Shown: positions 18,678 to 27,273 of the stretch, piece after piece
Numbering within the stretch: the first letter of the stretch is position 1
How the letters are laid out: every line of letters begins with the position of its first letter
Assembly (NCBI RefSeq): GCF_009690625.1
Contig: NZ_CP033878.1
Span: forward strand, 2,046,001 to 2,110,000
Length of the DNA: 64,000 nucleotides
DNA from: Halorhabdus sp. CBA1104
GTDB taxonomy: Archaea; Halobacteriota; Halobacteria; Halobacteriales; Haloarculaceae
Direction: 5' to 3'
Notes under the pieces: generated by a model
Database searches by the model: none
Told to the model about the DNA's origin: nothing
What the model saw: only the letters and a program-made list of their open reading frames with translations
Made by a program: the position numbers and the translations under genes

Positions 18678-19901
18678 TTACGTTCCGACCCCGTCCCGAA
18701 TCGAGATCGACCGCCGGGCGGCCAGAATCGTCGGCAACACGCCGACTGTCAGGGCAAGCGGAATCCACATCGCCGGCCGGATACCCTGGGCTTCCGCAAC
18801 GAACCCCATCGCCATCGGAACGAGCGCGAAACTGATCGACGAGGAGACCGCGGCGATGGCGTTGATCGGGGCGCTGTACTCTGGGGCGGCGTCGGTCCCG
18901 AACGCGACCAGCAAGGGATAGACCCCAGAGACAAGCATCCCCAAGGCGAACACCATCGGGAACGTGGCGACCCCGCCCACGACGAAAAACGAGGCGAAGA
19001 AGGTCGGAACCAGTAACAGTTCGATCCCGACCAGCAACAGGCTGTAGTCGTAGCGCTCGACGATGGCCGTCGCGATGAGTCGACCGGGAACATAGGCGAT
19101 GGTAAAGGTCGACAACAACAGGTTTGCATTCGACTGGGAGAGTCCAGCGGCCTCGATGCCGAAGGTGGGCAACCAGAGGAACAGGCCGCCCTCCAGACCG
19201 GTGTGAAAGAACATCGCCAGCGCCATCGCGACGATCTCACTGGTCCGGAACAGTTCGCCCAGCGCTTCGCGGTCGAGGATCGCCTCTCGCCCCGCCTCGA
19301 AGGGGAGATCGAGACGCCAGACGAACGCGACTAGCGGGACGAGCGCTGCCGCCAGTCCGAAGTAGGCCAGCCGCCAGTCGCCAAGCGCGATGGCGCCAGT
19401 CATCACCAGCGGGCCGGCGGCCGAGCCGACTGCCCACGCCAGGTCGTAGATCCCGAAGGCTCGACCCCTGTCGTCGGGATAGAGGTGACTGAGTATCGGA
19501 CGGTCGAGCCCGCGAATGATGCCGTCACCCAGGCCGCGAACGACGAGGACCGCGAGGAAGGTCAACAGCGTCGGGGCAAGTCCCAGCCCGGCAATCGAGA
19601 GAGTCGTCACCGCGAGGCCGACTGTGTACCAGCGAACGAGATGGAGCCGTCCGGCGATTGCGCCGACGACCGCGATCGAAAGGACATAGCCGAGGGTGCC
19701 AGCGGGTCCGACGAAGCCGAGCAGGTCCTTGCCCACGACGAACTCGATTTCGAGTTCCGGAACGACGGCACCCCGCATCTGGAGGCCGAGCCCCGACAGG
19801 ACGACCGCCAGCAGGATCGCTCCCGTCCAGAACCGCCGGGTCAGAGCCTGCCCGTTGTCGGTCACGCTCTCGGCGTAGGCCCAGAGGCGAGTTGAGTCCA
19901 C
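18678..19901 (-). CDS. MFS transporter
   Basis: About 407 residues with 12 predicted membrane segments. The interhelical segment RGLGDGIIRGLDRPILSHLYPDDRGRAFGIYD resembles the MFS loop 2-3 and helix 4 region. The GTG at 19901 (VDSTRLWAYAES) is chosen; GTG at 19865 is an alternative. The large in-frame extension to 20123 overlaps hisA in another frame and is not coding. The substrate is unknown. Confidence 0.85.
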   Translation of the reverse strand: MDSTRLWAYAESVTDNGQALTRRFWTGAILLAVVLSGLGLQMRGAVVPELEIEFVVGKDLLGFVGPAGTLGYVLSIAVVGAIAGRLHLVRWYTVGLAVTTLSIAGLGLAPTLLTFLAVLVVRGLGDGIIRGLDRPILSHLYPDDRGRAFGIYDLAWAVGSAAGPLVMTGAIALGDWRLAYFGLAAALVPLVAFVWRLDLPFEAGREAILDREALGELFRTSEIVAMALAMFFHTGLEGGLFLWLPTFGIEAAGLSQSNANLLLSTFTIAYVPGRLIATAIVERYDYSLLLVGIELLLVPTFFASFFVVGGVATFPMVFALGMLVSGVYPLLVAFGTDAAPEYSAPINAIAAVSSSISFALVPMAMGFVAEAQGIRPAMWIPLALTVGVLPTILAARRSISIRDGVGT

Positions 19902-19932
19902 CGATGTCGACCGGGCGTCGAGCGACAGGTGC

Positions 19933-20655
19933 TCACCGGAGCGTCTCGATCGCCTCGCCGAGTGTGAACGAGCCCTCGTAGAGTGCGCTACCGACGACGA
20001 CTGCGGCCGCGCCGGCCCCTTCCAGGGCGCGAACGTCCGCGATCGAAGCGACGCCGCCGCTTGCAATGACGGGGAGATCGACGGCCTCGACAACGCGCTC
20101 GACCGGGCCGGTGCGGACCCCATCCAGTTTCCCCTCGACGTCGACGTCGGTGAACAAAATTCCCCCGGCCCCGAGATCCGCGTACCGTTGGGCGGCTTCG
20201 GCGGGATCGAGTCCCGTGCCCTCCGTCCAGCCCGAGACGACGACCTCGCCGTCGCTGGCGTCTAAACTGACGAGGACGCTGCCCGGATGGGTCTCGCTGA
20301 TTCCGGCGACGATCTCGGGATTCTCGACGGCAGCCGTCCCCAGGATGACCCGATCGACGCCGGTATCGAGCAGGGCGCGGGCGTCCTCTGCCGTACGGAT
20401 GCCACCGCCGAGCTGGATATCGACATCCACAGCGTCGATGATGGCTTCGATCGCCGGGGCGTTGTGGCGTTCGCCCTCGAAGGCACCGTCCAGATCGACT
20501 ACGTGGAGCGTGTCCGCGCCGGCCTCGACCCATCGCTTTGCCGCCGCCACTGGCTCGCCGTAGGTCTTTCCGGTCCCACGTTCACCACCGACCAGCTGGA
20601 CGACCTCGCCGTCCTGCATGTCGACCGCGGGGATGATCTCGAACTCCGGGAACAT
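19933..20655 (-). CDS. hisA: HisA: ProFAR isomerase of histidine synthesis
   Basis: A 240-residue TIM barrel. Typical elements are IIPAVDMQDGEVVQLVGGE with the first catalytic Asp, LHVVDLDGAFEG, VDIQLGGGIRTAEDA, and the second half TDVDVEGKLDG and VIASGGVASIADV. The two phosphate-binding half-barrels are intact. ATG at 20655 is the natural start; the upstream in-frame extension is not homologous. It probably shares a transcript with the MFS gene 31 bp downstream. Confidence 0.96.
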   Translation of the reverse strand: MFPEFEIIPAVDMQDGEVVQLVGGERGTGKTYGEPVAAAKRWVEAGADTLHVVDLDGAFEGERHNAPAIEAIIDAVDVDIQLGGGIRTAEDARALLDTGVDRVILGTAAVENPEIVAGISETHPGSVLVSLDASDGEVVVSGWTEGTGLDPAEAAQRYADLGAGGILFTDVDVEGKLDGVRTGPVERVVEAVDLPVIASGGVASIADVRALEGAGAAAVVVGSALYEGSFTLGEAIETLR

Positions 20656-20846
20656 ACCTCTCTGGCCGTCAGCCACCCCATAAAGGGTGTCGATCGAGGC
20701 GAGACCACGGTGGCGAATCTGGCAGCGATCCTCGAGCAAGGCGGGACGATCGCCCAAGCAGTCGCCAAGGTCGCTGCCGGGAACGAAGTACAGACAGCCA
20801 ACGGAGACCAGATCCAAGAGGCAGTCGGGCGATTGAACCGGGACGG

Positions 20847-22670
20847 TTAGGAGCCGGTCGCGTTCCCGACCGAACAGGCCCCGGTCCGTTCGAAGACGAT
20901 CGCGTACTGGTCGACACCGAAGTCCTGCGGATCACCGTATTGGATCGAACGCGGGTTGACGCCAGCCTGGAGGAGATCCCACGTCGAATCGCGAGGCGCG
21001 CCAGTCGACCGGAAGATCGGTGCTGGGCCGAACCGGCCGCCGATCTCGTAAGGGTAGGTGTCGGTAGCGAGGAGGTCCCGGAGGTACGCTTCGACGATCG
21101 GATCCTCGTAACGTGCCGCGAGAGCGCTGTGGTTCGAAGGGGCAAGATACAGCAGCGCCTGCTGGTGGTTGAGAACAATGAACTCCGGACACCGCGCTGG
21201 CAGATCACGCATCCACTCGCCGATCGACTGGCCTGGATCAGTGCGGTTCGACCAGCGATAGGTCTCGACCCCGTGCGGGACGGCTGCTTCCTGTGGATCC
21301 CACGGGTAGGTTTCGACCGTGGCGTTCGGGCCGGCATTGTTCGAAACGTACGAGACAGCCTGGTCACGGGGCTGTGTAGCGTAGCCGACCGTGCCGATCC
21401 CGGTATAGACGGCCGTCGACACCACCAGGGCAACGGCCAGCACGCGGGCGAGGCGCTGGCGGCGCTCGGCCAGTCGTCTGAGCGCGATCGAAAGCAGGAC
21501 GACGAGCAGCGGAATCGTCGGCAAGAGGTGGTGGGTCCGGAGGTACGACCACATCGAGAACACCGCGAGTGCGACGAACAGTCCCGAGAGGACGACGAGC
21601 AGGCCATCTGTCTCTCGCGTTCGGTCACGGAGTCGCCCGAGAGAGACGGCGACGCCGCCGAGGACACCGACGAACAGCGGCCAGCCGAGGCCGTTGAGGT
21701 AGCTTCTGGTGAGCCACCACCACGAGGGGTGATCGTACAGCCAGCCGTGGGGCGAGGACTTCGCGGACACACCGCGACCGATCCGTTCGAGCACGACCAT
21801 CGGCCCCTCGGCGAAGACACTCGGGAACGAGAGGAAAAACACCACCAAGCCGAGTAGCACCGAGCGCTTGATCACCGTCGGTCGGTACACCGACCCCCAG
21901 AAATCAGCCGACCGTCGGGCCCGAAGCAGGTACGCGACCCCAAAGAAGATCACGCCGATCCCGGCGGTGAGCTTGAACGCCATCGCCAGTCCAGTCAGCC
22001 CGGCCCCAGCGACCACGAGGTTCCCGTCGCCAGTTTCCAGAAACCGGAGCGAGAGATAGAGGACCAAGAGTAAACAAAACAGCATGGGGATGTCCTCGCC
22101 GGCTTCGTGGGCCAGCGAGACCAGCGCCCAGGTCAGTGCCAACAACAGCGCGGCCAGTCGACCGGTTGCCCGGTCCCGTAACTGGGTTCCGATCCGATAG
22201 ACGAGATAGACACAACCGACGGCCAAGAGCACCGTCACGAGTCGCGCGGCGATGATACTCCCCGTCCAGACCCACCCTGGGAGCGCGTGCCAGTTGGCAA
22301 AGAGATCCTTCGTCGCCGTCGCCCGGATATTGGCGAAAGTCTCGAAGTCTCCCGTAAACGCCGTCGCGGCGATGACGGGCAAGGCCGTCAGTCCGTAGAG
22401 GTACATCGTCGGACCGTAGGCCCGCCAGTGAGACAGGCCGTCCCGGATCCCCTGGATGCTTGGATCGTCGAGATAAAAGCCCAGCACTTCGAGCGGATCC
22501 ACGACGCGCCAGCGCTCGTCTCGGGTCGCGAAGTTGGGCACGCGGTGCCAGATCCAAAACAGCGACAGGACCGCCGACAACAGCAGGATATACCGGAGTT
22601 TCCGGTCTACCGCCAGGTCGGTTTTGACCTGTCTGCGTGCACGACCGACCCACTCACGGAGGGCGCCCAT
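20847..22670 (-). CDS. Multi-TM glycosyltransferase-like protein (PMT/GT39 type)
   Basis: A 607-residue protein. The N-terminal two thirds have about 10-12 membrane segments and the last 190 residues form an extracellular domain. Features fitting the PMT_2/GT39 superfamily are an acidic pair in the first external loop (NFATRDERWRV), LLALTWALVSLAHEAGEDIPM, and GWLYDHPSWWWLTRSYLN. It probably transfers sugar from a lipid carrier on the outer face. It opens the glycan group at 20.8-27 kb. ATG at 22670 (MGALREWVGRAR) is preferred. The acceptor is unknown. Confidence 0.75.
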   Translation of the reverse strand: MGALREWVGRARRQVKTDLAVDRKLRYILLLSAVLSLFWIWHRVPNFATRDERWRVVDPLEVLGFYLDDPSIQGIRDGLSHWRAYGPTMYLYGLTALPVIAATAFTGDFETFANIRATATKDLFANWHALPGWVWTGSIIAARLVTVLLAVGCVYLVYRIGTQLRDRATGRLAALLLALTWALVSLAHEAGEDIPMLFCLLLVLYLSLRFLETGDGNLVVAGAGLTGLAMAFKLTAGIGVIFFGVAYLLRARRSADFWGSVYRPTVIKRSVLLGLVVFFLSFPSVFAEGPMVVLERIGRGVSAKSSPHGWLYDHPSWWWLTRSYLNGLGWPLFVGVLGGVAVSLGRLRDRTRETDGLLVVLSGLFVALAVFSMWSYLRTHHLLPTIPLLVVLLSIALRRLAERRQRLARVLAVALVVSTAVYTGIGTVGYATQPRDQAVSYVSNNAGPNATVETYPWDPQEAAVPHGVETYRWSNRTDPGQSIGEWMRDLPARCPEFIVLNHQQALLYLAPSNHSALAARYEDPIVEAYLRDLLATDTYPYEIGGRFGPAPIFRSTGAPRDSTWDLLQAGVNPRSIQYGDPQDFGVDQYAIVFERTGACSVGNATGS

Positions 22671-22750
22671 CGGGGGATCATCCGGCGCTCGCCCGAATAA
22701 ACCTGCCGAGAGCGACCGAGCAGCGGGCCAGCGTGGGCCAGACAGAACGC

Positions 22751-23839
22751 CTACCGCAGCCAAGTAACGAAAATCGTCCGCGTCAGGCCGAACGCGTAGC
22801 CAAGCGTCGGTTTCTTGCTCTCGCCGTCGTCTCGCTGCCGGATCGTCACCGGCACCTCCTCGATCCGGAGCGCGTTCTTCCGGGCCTCGATGAGGAGTTC
22901 GGGGGCGCTGAATCGCTCTTCGGTCAGGGTCAACGCGGAGAGAGTAGACCCACGTATCGCCCGGTACCCGTTGGTACAGTCGGTGACGTCGAGTTTCGCG
23001 ACCAGATTGATCAGTGCGGTGAACACCCGGATGCCAGCCTGTCTGGCCGGCCCGTTGTCCGAACGGTCGGTGCCGACGTACCGCGACCCGACCACGAAGT
23101 CGGCCTGGTCGGTCGCGATCAACTCCAACAACTCTCCGAGGTACTCGACGGGGTGTTGGCCATCAGCATCCATCGTCACGACCGCGTCGGCACCGTTGCG
23201 CTGGGCGATCGCGAAGCCAGTCTGGAGGGCGCCACCCTGGCCCTGGTTGATCGGATGTTCGGCGACGATCGCGCGCGTGTCGGCGACCACGCTCGCGGTG
23301 TCGTCCGTCGAGCCATCCGAGACGACGACCGGCTGGATGGCGTAGCCACCGGCACGCTCGGGCAGCGAGGCGACCACATCGGCGACTGCCCCACCCTCGT
23401 TGTAGGCCGGAATGACGACGAACGCGACCTGGCCCTCCGGCGTCTCGACCGTCGGGGCGCGTTCGACCGTCAGCGAGCGGGTGAGGTCACCGATCGTGAG
23501 CTGATTCGAGCGTGTCCGGGCGAACAGCCAGAGGACAAGCACCGTCAGCGTCACGTTCGACAACAACGCGATGACCAGCGGGCGCTGTTCGATGTTGAGC
23601 AGGGTCCCAATCCGATTGAACAGCGTCGGCGCGACGGCCATGAGCGCGATCCCACCGGAGAGAGCCAGCGAGACCAGTAGCTCCGCCTTCGAGAAGGTCG
23701 TCCGGTAGCGCTCCAGGCCCCACAGGAAGACGATAACGGCCAACACACCCAACACAGCCGTCAGTTCTGGCCCTCCCAGCGCGGGCGTCTGGAGGACCGT
23801 CGCTCCCAAATCGAACGGCTTGAGGGGCAATACTCCCAT
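22751..23839 (-). CDS. DUF2304 and GT2 glycosyltransferase fusion
   Basis: A 362-residue protein. Residues about 20-115 form three hydrophobic helices and a short linker typical of DUF2304 (ALMAVAPTLFNRIGTLLNIE). Residues about 140-362 are a GT2 domain: VVIPAYNEGGAVADVV, VVVSDGSTDDTASVV and the metal-binding DADGQHPVEYLGEL. GT2 enzymes of this type put sugars on dolichyl phosphate. Helices joined to the transferase would hold it at the membrane. ATG at 23839. It ends 80 bp before the GT39-like gene start, on the same strand. Confidence 0.85.
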   Translation of the reverse strand: MGVLPLKPFDLGATVLQTPALGGPELTAVLGVLAVIVFLWGLERYRTTFSKAELLVSLALSGGIALMAVAPTLFNRIGTLLNIEQRPLVIALLSNVTLTVLVLWLFARTRSNQLTIGDLTRSLTVERAPTVETPEGQVAFVVIPAYNEGGAVADVVASLPERAGGYAIQPVVVSDGSTDDTASVVADTRAIVAEHPINQGQGGALQTGFAIAQRNGADAVVTMDADGQHPVEYLGELLELIATDQADFVVGSRYVGTDRSDNGPARQAGIRVFTALINLVAKLDVTDCTNGYRAIRGSTLSALTLTEERFSAPELLIEARKNALRIEEVPVTIRQRDDGESKKPTLGYAFGLTRTIFVTWLR

Positions 23840-23936
23840 TGGATAGACGATCGGCGATGCGGATATTAGGCCTTGTGCATCGGGCCCCGACACCGACAGG
23901 CGTAGGTGGGCCGGGCGAGAACTCCCGGGCCGACCC

Positions 23937-24797
23937 ATGGCGTCACCACCGCGGGCCGTCCTCACGATCGACGCCGAGAGCTTCGCCCACACGCCCGCCT
24001 ACCGGACGGCCGGTGGCACCGTCGCCGATCCGGATGTCGGCCCCGAACAGATCGACCGACTCGTCGAGACGATGGCCGAGTACGACGCCCGAGGGACCTG
24101 GTTCGTCGTCGGCGAGTTGGCACGCGATCACCCCGATCGGATCGAGGAGGTCGCCGCGAACGGCCACGAGATCGGGTCCCACACGGTGACTCACCGTCAC
24201 CTCACGGATCTGGCTGCCGACACACGCCAAGCGGAACTGCGGGACTCCCGGGAATCGCTCGAAACCATCACGGGCCAGTCGGTGACTGGCTTCCGTGCCC
24301 CATCCTTCGATATTGGGGCCGATCACTTCGAGATGCTCGCCGAGACGGGCTACCAGTACGACTCCAGTACTGTCCCGTGCCGGTCGATTCCGGGCTGGTA
24401 CGGCGGCGAGTGGTCGATCCAGCGGCCGACGACCGCCGACACAATCCAGTCGGGCGCGAACGCGTCGATCGGTGAACTCCCGGTCGCCGTGATGCCCGGA
24501 CTTCGACTGCCACTGACGGGGTCGTGGCTGCGCTTTTTCGGCGTCCGCTATACGATCGCCGGCATGCGATGGCTGGCACGGCGCGGGATTGCGCCGGTGC
24601 TGTACGTCCACCCCTGGGAGTTCGCCGACCTGCCACGCGTCGAAGGGGTGCCCCGTCGGGTGTACGTCCGGACCGGCGCGTGGATGTGGCGAGCGCTCGA
24701 ACGCATCTTGGAGGCCGACTTCGAGTTCGTGACTGCCCGTTCGGTACTTGAGAGCGAGACCGACACCTTCGAACCGGGCGCGGCGCCGGACAACTAG
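23937..24797 (+). CDS. Polysaccharide deacetylase family protein
   Basis: A 286-residue NodB-fold protein. The metal and catalytic motifs are present: LTIDAESFAH (acidic pair), EIGSHTVTHRHL (the H-x3-H metal site), and GFRAPSFDIG. A late His (VLYVHPWEF) completes the site. There is no signal peptide, so it acts in the cytoplasm, probably on a sugar precursor. It is divergent from the GT2 gene and runs with the sulfatase-fold gene downstream. Confidence 0.88.
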   Translation: MASPPRAVLTIDAESFAHTPAYRTAGGTVADPDVGPEQIDRLVETMAEYDARGTWFVVGELARDHPDRIEEVAANGHEIGSHTVTHRHLTDLAADTRQAELRDSRESLETITGQSVTGFRAPSFDIGADHFEMLAETGYQYDSSTVPCRSIPGWYGGEWSIQRPTTADTIQSGANASIGELPVAVMPGLRLPLTGSWLRFFGVRYTIAGMRWLARRGIAPVLYVHPWEFADLPRVEGVPRRVYVRTGAWMWRALERILEADFEFVTARSVLESETDTFEPGAAPDN

Positions 24798-24869
24798 GGT
24801 ACCCGACCAAGCCCATCGCCAGACCGAAGCTATTGTATTCGCCCGGGGGGAGGTTGACCCAAGATCGAC

Positions 24870-26018
24870 ATGACCGACGACATCGTTCTCGTGACGGCCG
24901 ACTCCGTGCGACGCGACTTCGTCGACGCGATGTCGTTTCTCGACGGCCACGACGTCCTCACCGGGGTGACCGCCGGCCACTACACGCGCCCGAGCCTGGC
25001 GGCACTGCAATCTTCCCGGGTGCGCGCTGCCGTCGAGTCGAAAGTCATCGGGCCGACGCTTGCGGAGGTGCTCGGCGAGGCGGGCTACACCACCATCGGT
25101 CTCGTGCCATCCGCCCAGGCCGATCCAACCTTCGATTTCGACGCCGGCTTCGAGTACTACGACAACTTCATGTCCGGGGCAGGCAACCCCGCGAAGAACC
25201 GACGCAGCCGGTTCCGGGAGTACCTGGGCTCGTTCGATCTCGTCCGGCAGGTCTACCGGCGCGTCTACCCGATGGCCGCCAATATGGACGACCTGCCCGA
25301 CGACGAGGAAGTCCTCGAAACCGCGATCGAGCAGTTCAACGACGCCGATGGGCCGCGGTTTCTGTGGGTCCACCTCATGGGCACCCACCGCCCGTACGGC
25401 TCGGGCGACGACGCGATCCCGAACGCCCTCGATCGAACGGCCGAGGCCGCGGGCGGGCGCCACTGGTTTGGCTCGAACGAAGTGAGCGACGCGGGCCACG
25501 AACGGATCGTCTCGGCCTATCGGGACGCTCTCGGGCGGGCCGACGAGCGGATCGAACAGTTGCTCGACGCACTCGACAGCGATCCCATCTTCGCGTTCGC
25601 GGCCGATCACGGCGAAGAACTCGGCGAAGAGGGCTACTACTACCACCAGGGCTATCGCCGCCGGGTAGCCGACTCGTTGATACAGGTGCCGGTGGTCCTC
25701 GACGGCATCGAGACGCTTGGCGAGCGGCTGAGTCTGCTCGATATCGCGCCGACGCTGGTCGCGGGCGTCGGCCTGGAGACCCCTAACGCCTGGCAGGGGA
25801 CAGATCTCACGAGTGGACGGACCGAGCAGACACTAACGGTTGCGCCGTGGCACGAGCAGGCGACGGTCTGCTGGCAGGACTTCGAGCGGAAACTGATCGC
25901 TCGCGACGCCGAGGTATCGTTCCAGCGCGGCGAGGAGACGGCGGCCGTCAGTTCGAGTGACGTCTCGGCGGACGTCGAGCAACAACTCAAGGATCTGGGG
26001 TATGCTGACGCTGGCTAG
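24870..26018 (+). CDS. Sulfatase / alkaline-phosphatase-fold hydrolase
   Basis: A 382-residue protein with the alkaline phosphatase-like fold. The first metal motif reads VTADSVRRDF and the second AADHGEELGEEGYYYH. The usual activation site (C/S-x-P-x-R) is not present: the equivalent stretch is GHYTRPSLAAL, with Thr next to Arg-Pro. A formylglycine sulfatase role is therefore doubtful; a phosphohydrolase or phosphotransferase role on a glycan is possible. No signal peptide is seen. Confidence 0.8.
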   Translation: MTDDIVLVTADSVRRDFVDAMSFLDGHDVLTGVTAGHYTRPSLAALQSSRVRAAVESKVIGPTLAEVLGEAGYTTIGLVPSAQADPTFDFDAGFEYYDNFMSGAGNPAKNRRSRFREYLGSFDLVRQVYRRVYPMAANMDDLPDDEEVLETAIEQFNDADGPRFLWVHLMGTHRPYGSGDDAIPNALDRTAEAAGGRHWFGSNEVSDAGHERIVSAYRDALGRADERIEQLLDALDSDPIFAFAADHGEELGEEGYYYHQGYRRRVADSLIQVPVVLDGIETLGERLSLLDIAPTLVAGVGLETPNAWQGTDLTSGRTEQTLTVAPWHEQATVCWQDFERKLIARDAEVSFQRGEETAAVSSSDVSADVEQQLKDLGYADAG

Positions 26019-26044
26019 TCAGCGCCCAAGCGAGGCGCGAGACG

Positions 26045-27070
26045 ATGAGTGAGAGCCGACAGCGCCTGGTGACCGCTGCCCGCTACGCGATCGGGCTGGC
26101 GGTGTTGGCGTGGCTGGTGAGCCAGACCGACTGGGGGAAAGTCGCCGGCACTCTCGGGCAGATCGATCCGCTGGTCGTCGTGGCGATCCTCGGCCTCTCT
26201 ATCGTGGGACTGTTGGCCCGCTTTTGGACCTGGCACGTCCTGCTCAATCGACTCGCCCGGACGCCGTTTCGCGTGGCTGCGGGCACGACCCTGTCGGTCG
26301 CGTTCGTCAATCACCTCAGCCCGACCCAGGCCGTCGGGCGGTCGCTCGCTCCCGTCGTCCTCAGACAGTACACCGGCCGATCGTGGGGGACACTCGTTGC
26401 TGTCGCCGCACTCCACACCGCGCTGTACGCGACGCTGTACGGGCTGGTCGCTACCGTCGGTCTACTCGTGTTCGGGTTGTCGATGGCGCCGTGGCTGTTG
26501 GCCGCGCTGGCGGTCTCGGCGGCGGTCTACCTCGTTGTCGGAGTGACGGTGATCGTCGCTGGGACACGCCTCGACGGGGTAGGCACACTCGCCAGCGGGC
26601 TCGAACGACGGCTCCCGACTGATCGCATTCCGCTCGCGGGCGAGGCAATCGAGCGGTTTCTGGGAGCGCTGCCGGACCTGGGCGCCGATGCCGCCGAGAC
26701 GTTTTCCACGCTGCTTGGCTCTCCCCGGACGCCAATCGCGTACGCTGCCGGGTGGATCGTCGCGCTCATGGCCGTCCCCGCCGCACGGAGTTGGTTGCTC
26801 TTAGACGCCGTCGGCGAGCCGTTTACCCCCGCGATCCTCCTCCCACTGGCGTTGGTGACCGCCTACGCCGTCACGTTCGTGCCGGTCACGCCCGGCGGTG
26901 TCGGCGTCGCCGAAGCCTCGGGAACGCTCGTCCTGGCCGCGCTGGGCGTCCCACCGGCGGTCGGTGCGCCGACGATCCTGGTCGATCGATTCCTGGGAGT
27001 CTACCTGCCGGCGTTGGCGGGTTGGTACCCCACGATCCAGCTCGATCTCTCCCGGACGAGCGGCGAGTGA
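26045..27070 (+). CDS. UPF0104 / AglD-type lysylphosphatidylglycerol synthase-TM flippase-like protein
   Basis: A 341-residue protein with about eight membrane helices. The conserved segment FVNHLSPTQAVGRSLAPVVLR and the C-terminal TFVPVTPGGVGVAEASGTLV are signatures of the UPF0104/YbhN family (lysylphosphatidylglycerol synthase TM region). Members include proteins linked to lipid-carried sugar handling. It starts 26 bases after the sulfatase-fold stop, so it belongs to the same transcript. Confidence 0.85.
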   Translation: MSESRQRLVTAARYAIGLAVLAWLVSQTDWGKVAGTLGQIDPLVVVAILGLSIVGLLARFWTWHVLLNRLARTPFRVAAGTTLSVAFVNHLSPTQAVGRSLAPVVLRQYTGRSWGTLVAVAALHTALYATLYGLVATVGLLVFGLSMAPWLLAALAVSAAVYLVVGVTVIVAGTRLDGVGTLASGLERRLPTDRIPLAGEAIERFLGALPDLGADAAETFSTLLGSPRTPIAYAAGWIVALMAVPAARSWLLLDAVGEPFTPAILLPLALVTAYAVTFVPVTPGGVGVAEASGTLVLAALGVPPAVGAPTILVDRFLGVYLPALAGWYPTIQLDLSRTSGE

Positions 27071-27085
27071 GCAAGCGTCATACTG

Positions 27086-27094
27086 TATATAAAT
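27086..27094 (+). promoter_or_regulatory. Strong TATA box in the flippase-thermosome gap
   Basis: A near-consensus box (tatataaat) lies 15 bp after the flippase stop and about 190 bp before the thermosome ATG. A second, closer TATA serves the thermosome, so this one is not needed for it. Transcription would begin near 27116. Confidence 0.6.
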
Positions 27095-27115
27095 ACCGCA
27101 TCGGAGACGATGCAT

Positions 27116-27220
27116 GGCCCCAGGCCAGTCGTATGCCATTCCATGGCACGATAGTCGATTTCTGCCCGCTGTACGGCGATTATCGGGCAAACTGTGAGCC
27201 GTGAGCGCCCTCGCGGGCGG
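27116..27220 (+). ncRNA. Candidate small RNA between flippase and thermosome genes
   Basis: The stretch downstream of the TATA box at 27086 contains no credible ORF. It has a perfect hairpin TGCCAT-tcc-ATGGCA (27134-27148) and ends in a GC hairpin CGCCC-tcgc-GGGCG (27206-27219) that could stop transcription. The length would be about 105 nt. It is inferred from promoter and fold only; no known family is recognised. Confidence 0.35.
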
Positions 27221-27237
27221 AGACAGAAACCCGTACA

Positions 27238-27246
27238 TTTATATAG
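27238..27246 (+). promoter_or_regulatory. Thermosome promoter (TATA box)
   Basis: A consensus-like box (tttatatag) lies about 30 bp before the thermosome ATG at 27274. Initiation some 25 bp downstream gives a very short leader. Heat-shock control is expected from the gene type, but no separate operator is evident. Confidence 0.65.
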
Positions 27247-27273
27247 AACCACAGACAAACTTTCGATCGACAC

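Noticed and set aside
20940-21857. 305-codon plus-strand ORF inside the GT39-like gene
   Set aside because: It is antisense to a gene with clear transmembrane pattern and has no hydrophobic or motif structure.
23943-25646. 567-codon minus-strand ORF opposite the deacetylase and sulfatase-fold genes
   Set aside because: It is the antisense of two well-supported genes and reads as arginine/valine/glycine-rich shadow sequence.
27206-27219. GC hairpin before the thermosome promoter as an operator of the thermosome
   Set aside because: It lies upstream of the TATA and is better explained as the end of an upstream transcript; no repeat of the sequence near other heat-shock-type genes is visible here.
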